A stretch of 17,546 nt of DNA, taken from assembly GCA_964387985.1 (NCBI GenBank), contig CAYLZG010000091.1, positions 1 through 17,546 on the forward strand, read 5' to 3'. The stretch is from JALOOB01 sp964387985. GTDB lineage: Bacteria > Chloroflexota > Anaerolineae > CG2-30-64-16. The notes beneath the pieces were generated by a model that was given only the letters and a program-made list of their open reading frames with translations, did no database searches and was not told the DNA's origin. Every line of letters begins with the position of its first letter. The first letter of the stretch is position 1. This document shows positions 6,399 to 12,928 of the stretch, one piece after another. The position numbers and the translations under genes were made by a program.

Positions 6399-7784
6399 GT
6401 GACCAGAAGAATTCCACGTTTGCCCCTTGTTGTCGCGCTCCTGATCGTAGCGTCCTTTGTGATGTCGTGTGCGGCGCCTGCCGCTCCGACCGCTGCCCCG
6501 GCTGCTGCACCTGCAGCGGCTGAGCCTGCTGCACCCGCAGCGGCCCCCGCCAAGGAGTTTTCTGGCGAGCTCAATTTCTGGAGCGGCTATCCCGAATTCA
6601 AGCCGGTCTATGACAAAGTGGCCGCCGATTTCATGGCCAAGTATCCCAACGTGAAAGTCAATGTCCTGACCAGCGCGCTGCGCGATCACGAGCAGAAGCT
6701 GGCCAGCTCGGTGCCGACCGACACGGGCCCTGATGTCTACGAAGGTTCCCTGTATGCCAACTTCAAGTTCATTGAGGCTGGCCTGATGCCTCCGTTGCCG
6801 CAATGGGTTGCGGACCAGACCAAGGGCTACTGGGATGATTGGGTGACTGACTACTTCACCGTTGATGGTACCCGATACGTCGTGCCGTTCTTTGAGGGCC
6901 GCGCCGCGATCTTCTACAACAAGGATTGCTTCAAAGAAGCTGGCCTGCCTGAGCCCGCGAGCGACAAGCCGATGGAATGGGACGCCTTTATCGACGCGGC
7001 CAAGAAGATGACCAAGTATGACGCGTCTGGAAAGGTGACGCGCGCCGGATTCAGCTTGCGCCTTTCGGGTCAGGGCAGCGGCGTGGGTGAGAAGTTCTGG
7101 ATCATGGGTTACCCGCGCGGTCTGGACGCCTGGCAGGTCGATAGCGCCGGCAACTACAAGGTCACCCTCAACAGCGAGGGCGGTCAGAAGAACCTGCAGA
7201 CCTACATCGACATGCTGTACGACTGGAAGACCGATAGCATCGATATCCAACATGATGCTCAGGGCTTCGAGCTTGGCCAGTCCTGTATGTTCCAACGTGA
7301 GACCTGGGTCGTCGGCGATATCGCCAATAAGGCGCCGGATCTCAACTATGGCACCATGCCAATGCCCAAGGACGTCCGCTGGGGCACGCTGCGCAACCCC
7401 ATGGGCTTCTGGGTGACCAAGAGCGCCAAGGACCAGGACCTCGCATGGACCTTTGCGCTGTTCATGATTCAGCCGGAATACCAGCAGATGGTGCTGGACC
7501 AGGTCGGCTGGCTGCCCTCACGCCAGGATGTCGACTTCTCCGCGATCCTGGAGAAGAAGCCCGCATTCAAGGCCTTCCTGGTCAATGATCCGGAATACCA
7601 GTGGTTCAAGTATCCGCCTCTTGGCGTGTTCGACGAGATCCAGACCAAGTACTCCGAGCGCCTGGTCAATGCGTACCTGGATGCAAGCCTCCTCAACAAC
7701 CCTGAAGGCATCAAGAAAGTGCTGGACGATGCCACCGTTGAGGGCAATGCGATCCTGAAACGTGACGGCAAGGGCGGCGAGTAG
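6399..7784 (+). CDS. Sugar ABC transporter substrate-binding lipoprotein, CUT1 (family 1)
   Basis: 461 aa, the usual size for a SBP_bac_1 (MalE/UgpB-type) receptor. The start is the GTG at 6399, 7 bases after AAGGAGG; the open frame extends to 6153, but only this start puts the signal peptide at the N-terminus. Residues 1-23 are a lipoprotein signal (RRIPRLPLVVALLIVASFV) with lipidated Cys24 in V-M-S-C. Met at -2 is slightly atypical. An Ala/Pro linker follows to about residue 48, then the mature domain opening with ELNFWSGYPEF. The DGTRYVVPFFEGRAAIFYNKD stretch is a characteristic hinge segment of carbohydrate-binding family 1 receptors. It is the first gene of the importer operon and is separated from the permeases by a GC-rich hairpin. 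The ligand is not predictable; neighbouring enzymes suggest a modified sugar or aminocyclitol-like compound. Confidence 0.92.
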   Translation: MTRRIPRLPLVVALLIVASFVMSCAAPAAPTAAPAAAPAAAEPAAPAAAPAKEFSGELNFWSGYPEFKPVYDKVAADFMAKYPNVKVNVLTSALRDHEQKLASSVPTDTGPDVYEGSLYANFKFIEAGLMPPLPQWVADQTKGYWDDWVTDYFTVDGTRYVVPFFEGRAAIFYNKDCFKEAGLPEPASDKPMEWDAFIDAAKKMTKYDASGKVTRAGFSLRLSGQGSGVGEKFWIMGYPRGLDAWQVDSAGNYKVTLNSEGGQKNLQTYIDMLYDWKTDSIDIQHDAQGFELGQSCMFQRETWVVGDIANKAPDLNYGTMPMPKDVRWGTLRNPMGFWVTKSAKDQDLAWTFALFMIQPEYQQMVLDQVGWLPSRQDVDFSAILEKKPAFKAFLVNDPEYQWFKYPPLGVFDEIQTKYSERLVNAYLDASLLNNPEGIKKVLDDATVEGNAILKRDGKGGE

Positions 7785-7805
7785 CCCCTAACGTCACCCA
7801 TGCTG

Positions 7806-7849
7806 CCGGCGGAGCGGGACGGCTTCCTCGCACTCGTCTGCTCCGCCGG
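7806..7849 (+). other. GC-rich hairpin between binding-protein and permease genes
   Basis: CCGGCGGAGC (7806-7815) pairs perfectly with GCTCCGCCGG (7840-7849), a 10-bp stem with a 24-base loop, starting 22 bases after the binding-protein stop. There is no T-tract. A stem at this place in importer operons typically protects the upstream mRNA, so the receptor is made in excess of the permeases. That role is inferred from position. Confidence 0.5.
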
Positions 7850-7962
7850 TCTACCGCATCACTGACAAGAAGCCAGCGCATCAAGCCGTTATCCTTCCCA
7901 TCACGCTCGCGCTGGTCGCAGAATCATACACTTTCCACTGGCTCGCTTGACAGGGAGTGACT

Positions 7963-8913
7963 ATGAACGATCTTCAGCAAGGTGCGTCTGTGGCGGACAG
8001 CAAGCAGAGCCTCGCTCGGCGCTTGTTCAATATTCCCCAATATGAACTGGACCGTTGGATATTCGCTTATCTGGCTCTCCTGCCAGTGCTGGTCATCTAC
8101 CTGGTCATCCGCATCATCCCGATTCTGCAAAGCTTCTGGCTGAGCCTGACAGATCTCAAGATGCCCAACGTGCCCAGCAATTTCGTTGGCCTCTCAAATT
8201 TCAAGGAACTGACCACCGATCCGAATTTCATCGCCGCCATTAGCTACACCACGCAATATGCTGTCGTAACGGTAGTCGTGGGCGTTGCGATCGGCCTGGC
8301 CCTCGCCGTTGTTCTGGCGGGCGCACTGCCGAGGGGATCCGGAATCTTCGAGCTCATCTACTTCATCCCTGTAATCACGCCGTGGGTTCCGGTTTCGATT
8401 GCCTGGAAGTGGATCTACGACCCATCTGTGGGCCTGCTGAACTACCTTCTTTCGTTTTTTGGCGTCGAACCAATCGGCTGGCTGCTCCGGCCCGAAACGG
8501 CTAAGTGGGCGATCATCGTCCTCGGCATTTGGAAGGTGATCGGCTATAACATGGTCATCTTTCTCGTAGGCATCCGGGCCATTTCCCTGGAGTATTACGA
8601 GGCCGCCGCGCTTGACGGAGCCAGTTTCTTGCAGTCGTTCAGGAAGATCACCTGGCCCCTTCTGCTGCCCATCACTTTGTTCGTGTTGGTAATATCTACC
8701 ATCAATGCTTTCAACGTCTTTACGCCGGTCTATGTCATGACCCAGGCCGCGCAAGGCACGGGTGGCATTACCTTGCGTGTGCTGGTCTATGACATGTACC
8801 TCAACGCTTTCAATTTCCAACGCATCGGGTATGCATCTGCTGAGGCTTTAGTTTTGTTCCTCATCATCCTGGTGCTGACCATCGTCCAGTTCCGCCTGGT
8901 TCGCAGCGAGTAG
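7963..8913 (+). CDS. Sugar ABC transporter permease, MalF/UgpA type
   Basis: 316 aa inner-membrane subunit of the CUT1 importer. The ATG at 7963 follows GGGAG by 5 bases; a GTG two codons upstream falls inside the ribosome site. Six hydrophobic segments start near residue 33. The large periplasmic part after the first helix carries the MPNVPSNFVGLSNFKEL stretch typical of UgpA-like permeases. The EAA loop that docks on the ATPase reads EAAALDGA (213-220), followed by FRKITWPLLLP. It pairs with the next gene, 12 bp downstream, to form the heterodimeric pore. No ATPase gene is present, as is common for CUT1 systems that borrow a shared MsmX-type ATPase. Confidence 0.93.
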   Translation: MNDLQQGASVADSKQSLARRLFNIPQYELDRWIFAYLALLPVLVIYLVIRIIPILQSFWLSLTDLKMPNVPSNFVGLSNFKELTTDPNFIAAISYTTQYAVVTVVVGVAIGLALAVVLAGALPRGSGIFELIYFIPVITPWVPVSIAWKWIYDPSVGLLNYLLSFFGVEPIGWLLRPETAKWAIIVLGIWKVIGYNMVIFLVGIRAISLEYYEAAALDGASFLQSFRKITWPLLLPITLFVLVISTINAFNVFTPVYVMTQAAQGTGGITLRVLVYDMYLNAFNFQRIGYASAEALVLFLIILVLTIVQFRLVRSE

Positions 8914-8925
8914 AGGAGGCAGATC

Positions 8926-9771
8926 ATGGAGCAGACGCGTGTCCTTCAACTGGGGCTGCCCGGCAGGATCATCACCTGGACGATCTTGATCCTGCTCAGC
9001 GTGATCATGGTGCTGCCTTTTCTTTGGATGATCTCTACTTCCTTCAAGCCGCCGACCGAAGTCATCGCATGGCCGCCCAATATGATTCCCCACAACCCGA
9101 CGCTTGAGAACTACGCCAAGCTGCGCACTGCGGCCCCGTTCGTGCGTTTCTTCGCCAACAGCATCATCATGTCGACGATTTCCACGATCGGGATCATTAT
9201 CACCTCCACCCTGGCAGGATATGTATTCAGCAAATACAAGTTCCCTGGCCGCAACCTGCTTTTCGCGATCATCCTCCTGACCGCCATGGTGCCGCTGGAG
9301 GTTTACATCCTGCCCTTGTTCATGACCATGGTGGACCTCAAGTGGCTGAATACCTACCAGGGCATGGTAGCGCCGTACGTGATCATGAGCTTCGGCATCT
9401 TCTTCATGCGCCAGAACATCGGGCACGGTATTCCCGACGAATTGCTCGAGGCGGCGCGCATGGATGGCGCTTCTGACTGGCGCGTTTTCAGCACGATGGT
9501 CTTGCCCCTATCGAAATCGGCGATCGGGGCCCTGGCCATCCTGGCCTTCCAGCAGGCATGGGCAGCCTTCATCTGGCCTTTGCTCGTCACGCGGAAGGTG
9601 GAAATGTACAATATGGAGTTAGGCCTGGGTTTCTTCCAGAATGCCTTTACCGTCGACTTCGGCCCGATTTCTGCGGCCTCGGTATTCGCTTTCATGCCGG
9701 TGTTGCTGGTCTACTTCGTCTTCCGAAAGCAGATCCAGCGCGGCGTGACTCTTGGTGCAGTGAAGGGATGA
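8926..9771 (+). CDS. Sugar ABC transporter permease, MalG/UgpE type
   Basis: 281 aa, second permease of the CUT1 importer. The ATG follows AGAGGAGG by 6 bases and begins 12 bp after the stop of the first permease gene, so the two are translated together. Six hydrophobic segments are visible. After the first comes the family's STSFKPPTEV and WPPNMIPHNPTLENY region (38-63). The EAA coupling loop is EAARMDGA (175-182), followed by the usual Trp and a VLPLSK stretch. The C-terminus is FRKQIQRGVTLGAVKG, as in MalG/UgpE relatives. It is the last gene before the intrinsic terminator at 9828-9864. Transport specificity is set by the lipoprotein receptor and is unknown. Confidence 0.93.
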   Translation: MEQTRVLQLGLPGRIITWTILILLSVIMVLPFLWMISTSFKPPTEVIAWPPNMIPHNPTLENYAKLRTAAPFVRFFANSIIMSTISTIGIIITSTLAGYVFSKYKFPGRNLLFAIILLTAMVPLEVYILPLFMTMVDLKWLNTYQGMVAPYVIMSFGIFFMRQNIGHGIPDELLEAARMDGASDWRVFSTMVLPLSKSAIGALAILAFQQAWAAFIWPLLVTRKVEMYNMELGLGFFQNAFTVDFGPISAASVFAFMPVLLVYFVFRKQIQRGVTLGAVKG

Positions 9772-9782
9772 GGCGGCCCTGC

Positions 9783-9803
9783 CCGGCAAATCCTGTTTGC
9801 CGG
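9783..9803 (+). other. Small hairpin just after the importer operon
   Basis: CCGGCAAA (9783-9790) and TTTGCCGG (9796-9803) pair perfectly around a 5-base loop, 11 bases after the permease stop. No T-tract follows directly. It stands 24 bases before a full intrinsic terminator and may protect the 3' end. Confidence 0.4.
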
Positions 9804-9827
9804 ACATAGTGAGCCTCCAGGGATGGG

Positions 9828-9864
9828 CGGTGCTGGTGATGGACGGCCAGCACCGTTTCTTTTT
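9828..9864 (+). terminator. Rho-independent terminator of the importer operon
   Basis: CGGTGCTGG (9828-9836) pairs perfectly with CCAGCACCG (9847-9855), a 9-bp GC-rich stem with a 10-base loop. It is followed at once by TTTCTTTTT (9856-9864). This is a standard intrinsic terminator. It lies only 61 bases before the next gene on the same strand, so the enzyme genes downstream need their own promoter or depend on read-through. Confidence 0.85.
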
Positions 9865-9925
9865 GCGGGCTTGCACCGGCGCGGTGGTGCGCCAGTGAAC
9901 ACGCAGAGTGCGAGGATTTGAGCCA

Positions 9926-10639
9926 ATGGATCCGATCATAGATCTTGATACTTTGGCGGGGAGTTGGCCGCTCAGGCGGGCCGACATCTCTGTCCAGCGA
10001 CTGCTTCAAATGATGGAATCACACCAGGTCGGAGAAAGCTGCGTTGTCTCGGCCCGGGGCATCTTCTATGATGACCTGGCCGGCAACAGCGAGACTCTGA
10101 TGTGGTGCGCGAAGGAACCGGGGTTGATCCCGGCCGGCACGATCGACCTCCGCCGTTTCGTGGGCTACCGCGACGAGATCCGGCGCATGACGGATGCCGG
10201 CGTGAAGCTGTGGCGGCTGTTTCCAGAGCACCAGAGCTGGTCGCTGGACATGGCGCCGTTTCGCCGCGTGCTCGGCGCGCTGGAGGATGCCGGTGCGGTA
10301 TTGTTCATCTATGGCCAGCCCAGCGCGGTGGCGCGTGCCACCGCCGGAGCGGGCATTCCGGTCATCGTCGGCGCTCACTATTACCAGATGGCTGACCTCC
10401 TGGCCGTGATGGAGGAGGGGGCAGGGTTCTATGTATCGACGCGGCAGTTGCACGGCCCTGGCGCGCTGGAGACCCTGATATCCGAGATGGGTGCGGATCG
10501 CCTGATCTTTGGTTCCGGCGCGCCACTGTCCGCGCAGGGCGCTGCCCTGAAACGAATTACGTCGGCCGGCATCGCGCCGGAGATCAGGCATGCGATCCTG
10601 GGCGGCAATCTGCGCCGGCTGCTGGGGAGGGCGCCATGA
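9926..10639 (+). CDS. Amidohydrolase-2-like protein lacking metal ligands (probable pseudoenzyme)
   Basis: 237 aa from the ATG at 9926, which follows GAGGA by 9 bases; the open frame also has a GTG six codons earlier without a ribosome site. The overall pattern is a short TIM-barrel amidohydrolase-2 protein aligned end to end with the next gene. It opens with IIDLDTLAGSWP where the partner has the metal motif DVHAHLGRW, and ends with FGSGAPL and ILGGNLRRLL where the partner has FGTDANL and VMGGNARQLF. The HxH ligands are replaced (Asp8, Leu10), the usual ligand His after the middle strand is Tyr129, and the catalytic Asp is Gly198. Lys94 (GVKLW) and His151 (VGAHYY) remain. It overlaps the next gene by 4 bp, so tight co-translation is expected. 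A structural or regulatory partner of the active paralogue is a reasonable inference; a changed chemistry is the alternative. Confidence 0.75.
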   Translation: MDPIIDLDTLAGSWPLRRADISVQRLLQMMESHQVGESCVVSARGIFYDDLAGNSETLMWCAKEPGLIPAGTIDLRRFVGYRDEIRRMTDAGVKLWRLFPEHQSWSLDMAPFRRVLGALEDAGAVLFIYGQPSAVARATAGAGIPVIVGAHYYQMADLLAVMEEGAGFYVSTRQLHGPGALETLISEMGADRLIFGSGAPLSAQGAALKRITSAGIAPEIRHAILGGNLRRLLGRAP

Positions 10640-11376
10640 ACGACCTGAGTCCGTTACGCATCGTCGACGTCCACGCCCACCTGGGTCGATGGTCATACCC
10701 GATCAAACAGGCCACCGCTGCTGAGCTGGCAGCTGAAATGCAGTCGCACGGAATCGAGGCGACGATTGCGTCGCATAGCCTGGCCATCATATATGACGCG
10801 GTCGAAGGCAACCGGGCGCTGGCCGAGGAGATACGCGACATCCGGCAGCTATGGGGCTATGTTTCGGTGAATCTGAATTATCCGGACCAGGCCATGGCGG
10901 AGCTCGAGCGCTATCTCGGTGGTGAGTCACCATTCCGCGATCGGTTCATCGGCGTCAAGGTTCATCAGAGCCTGTCGCGGCATCGTTTCGACACGCCGGA
11001 AGGACTGGAGATTACGGCTGCAGTGGCGGAGTATCGCGTGCCCATCNNNNNNNNNNTGCCAGCCGCCAAGGCCCATCCCGAAGTCCCATTCATCTTGGGC
11101 CACATGGGCGGCGATGCCTGGTGGGAGGGCGCACGGGTCGGAAGCGCGGCCCCCAACGTGTACCTCGAGCTGTGCAGCAGTTGGACCGATCCGGAGAAGG
11201 TCCGGGCCGCGATCGATGCGGTGGGCCCGGAGCGGGTGTTGTTCGGCACCGACGCCAACCTGTTTGCCGTTTCGCACATGGTCGGTGCAATGGAGGATGC
11301 CGGTCTCTCCGATGCGGAATTGCGCATGGTCATGGGGGGAAATGCCCGGCAACTATTTCCGGCAGTGGGCCGGTGA
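10636..11376 (+). CDS. Amidohydrolase-2 family metal-dependent hydrolase (contains assembly gap)
   Basis: TIM-barrel hydrolase or decarboxylase of the amidohydrolase-2 (ACMSD/gamma-resorcylate decarboxylase-like) family. The translated length is 246 residues including four unknown residues at 138-141. Ligands seen are His13 and His15 (DVHAHLG), Lys108 (FIGVKVH), His156 (ILGHMGG) and Asp206 (FGTDANL). The ligand His expected shortly after VPI (residue 137) falls in the run of ten N at 11047-11056. The N run is a placeholder; by family comparison several residues are probably missing, so the true protein is likely longer. The frame is preserved on both sides. The start ATG overlaps the previous gene's TGA by 4 bp, and the stop overlaps the next gene's ribosome site. 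The substrate is unknown. Confidence 0.88.
   Translation: MNDLSPLRIVDVHAHLGRWSYPIKQATAAELAAEMQSHGIEATIASHSLAIIYDAVEGNRALAEEIRDIRQLWGYVSVNLNYPDQAMAELERYLGGESPFRDRFIGVKVHQSLSRHRFDTPEGLEITAAVAEYRVPIXXXXPAAKAHPEVPFILGHMGGDAWWEGARVGSAAPNVYLELCSSWTDPEKVRAAIDAVGPERVLFGTDANLFAVSHMVGAMEDAGLSDAELRMVMGGNARQLFPAVGR
11047..11056. other. Assembly gap of ten N
   Basis: Ten undetermined bases interrupt the second amidohydrolase gene. A round run of ten is usually a scaffolding placeholder rather than a measured length. The frame stays open across it, so the true gap is 10 bases plus a multiple of three if the gene is intact. Confidence 0.95.
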
Positions 11377-11385
11377 GGAGCGCCA

Positions 11386-11733
11386 GTGGCTGCCTATCAC
11401 AAATCATTTTCCGAAGTGCCTGCCTATAGTGATCCCGGTTCGCAGAACCAGACCTGCCGGGATGTCGTGCCGCGCGGAATCGTGCCCGGCGTTGTGGTAG
11501 GCTACGATGTCATTGAGGGTCCGGGCCGCAATGGACTCGGTCGGCACCCGACATGGCACCAGGCCTTCGTCGTGCTCAGGGGCCGCGGGACCCTCATTCG
11601 AGGCGACGAGCAGATCGAAATCGAGGCGCCCTGCGTGGTGCATATTCCCCCTGACACCGATCATGACGTGCTGGTGGCAGCAGGGGAGCACATCGAATAC
11701 GTCTACGTGACCCGGATGCTGGTGGAGGACTGA
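11386..11733 (+). CDS. Small single-domain cupin protein
   Basis: 115 aa single cupin barrel. The GTG start follows GAGGAG by 5 bases, and that site overlaps the stop of the amidohydrolase gene, 9 bp upstream. First cupin motif: HPTWHQAFVVLRGRG at 54-68, with His54 and His58 present, but the usual Glu ligand is Gln59. Second motif: PPDTDHDV at 88-95, with His93. A metal site of two or three His is possible but incomplete compared with the consensus. Such small cupins act as sugar or keto-acid isomerases, dioxygenases or ligand-binding accessory proteins. No signal peptide is seen. Its place inside the enzyme operon, 2 bp before the URO-D-like gene, ties it to the same pathway; the precise role is unknown. 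Confidence 0.85.
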   Translation: MAAYHKSFSEVPAYSDPGSQNQTCRDVVPRGIVPGVVVGYDVIEGPGRNGLGRHPTWHQAFVVLRGRGTLIRGDEQIEIEAPCVVHIPPDTDHDVLVAAGEHIEYVYVTRMLVED

Positions 11734-11735
11734 TC

Positions 11736-12908
11736 GTGACCCCCCACAAGACTGACAACGGCGATATCGGTTGGTGGCGCGCATTCTGGGCGGAGAACGA
11801 TCGCTCATTGTATGGAGACGCAGATATGGCTCTTGGAGACGCCCGGCCCGTCCGCCCGGCGTTCTCTGTGGAACGCGCTCGTGTGCCCATTCTCGTGGAG
11901 CTGGGTGAGGACTGGATCATCGACCGCATGGGCGCCGACTACCGGCGTTATATCCAGGGCTTCGACTATCAGCAGCAGGTGCGGGACGCATGCGCAGCCA
12001 TCCTGATGGATGACATCGGACTCCATCTGAAGGCCAAGGTGGATTCTTCCTCGCTGCTGCATGGCTCCATCTATGGGATGACGATCGAGTACCCTGCGGA
12101 CTCGACGCCGTGGCTGAACCATACTCTTCGCGATCCGGAGGACATCAGGCGGCTGATCGCGGCGATGGAAAAGGCCGACCTGTCTCAGGCAGGCCTGATG
12201 CCATGGTTTGTTGCCTCCTATCGCGCCCTGAACCGGCCGTATCGCTGGCGAATCCTGCATGACCCGACCTCCGTCCACGGGCCGGGAACCATCCTCGGTT
12301 TTCTCTTCGGTATCAACAACATGATGCTCGCCCTGTACGACTACCCGGATCTCATCCGGAGTCTGCTTGAGACGATTGCCGAGGTGACGGTCGGTTATTC
12401 TCGTACCGTACGTGAGCTCACCGGTGCGCCGATGACCGGGGTGGGTGTGTTCGATGACGTGGGCGGGCTGGTATCGCCGCGAACCTTCGGGCGTTTCTTT
12501 TTGCCGGTCTATGAGAAGATCTATGGCGAGCTTGCGCCCGGTCCCGACGACGACAGATTCTTACATAACGATGCAAGGGTGGCGCATCTACTGGACTTCT
12601 GCCGCGATCTGGGCATCAACGGCATCAACCCGGACCCAGAGACCGATCCTGCGGAGATACGTCGCAAGCTGCCGGATGCCATGATTTACGGCTGCGTGCC
12701 ACCCTTGTTGCTGAAGGATGGTACGCCGGAGCAGATCATGTGCGCTGCCAGGCGAAGCATCGAGCTGGCCGGCGAGGGAGGCGGACTGGTCCTGACAACG
12801 GCCGGCAGTATCAACATGGGTACGCCGTATCAAAACCTCAGGGCATTAGCTGAGGCTGCCGAGCGATTTGGCCGCTACGAACGGGGCGGCCTGGTACGCA
12901 TCGAATAA
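11736..12908 (+). CDS. Uroporphyrinogen-decarboxylase-like (URO-D superfamily) protein
   Basis: 390 aa TIM-barrel protein of the URO-D/MtaA superfamily. The GTG start follows GGAGG by 7 bases, 2 bp after the cupin stop. Family signs are FDDVGGLVSP (239-248) followed by a Phe/Pro-rich helix (RTFGRFFLPVYEKIY), LHNDARVAHLLDFCRDLG (276-293) in the position where relatives carry a His-centred ligand or zinc motif, GINPDPETD (296-304), and a C-terminal GTPEQI segment followed by TTAGSINMG. It is not a haem enzyme by context: no haem genes are nearby. The Cys of the MtaA-type zinc motif is absent (HNDA). Members of this superfamily near DegT and Gfo/Idh genes are common in Planctomycetes and Chloroflexota but uncharacterised. 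Decarboxylation or methyl transfer on the pathway compound is an inference. Confidence 0.85.
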   Translation: MTPHKTDNGDIGWWRAFWAENDRSLYGDADMALGDARPVRPAFSVERARVPILVELGEDWIIDRMGADYRRYIQGFDYQQQVRDACAAILMDDIGLHLKAKVDSSSLLHGSIYGMTIEYPADSTPWLNHTLRDPEDIRRLIAAMEKADLSQAGLMPWFVASYRALNRPYRWRILHDPTSVHGPGTILGFLFGINNMMLALYDYPDLIRSLLETIAEVTVGYSRTVRELTGAPMTGVGVFDDVGGLVSPRTFGRFFLPVYEKIYGELAPGPDDDRFLHNDARVAHLLDFCRDLGINGINPDPETDPAEIRRKLPDAMIYGCVPPLLLKDGTPEQIMCAARRSIELAGEGGGLVLTTAGSINMGTPYQNLRALAEAAERFGRYERGGLVRIE

Positions 12909-12928
12909 GTGCTGAAGGAGAAATGCAA

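Noticed and set aside
6306..7295. Large minus-strand open frame (329 codons)
   Set aside because: It is fully antisense to the binding-protein gene, with no family resemblance.
8194..9426. Minus-strand open frames antisense to both permease genes
   Set aside because: Their His/Asp/Arg-rich, low-plausibility products mirror the hydrophobic permease codons; they are shadows.
9926..10639. First amidohydrolase as an ordinary active enzyme
   Set aside because: All the usual metal-binding and catalytic positions except one His and one Lys are substituted, so it is reported as a probable pseudoenzyme.
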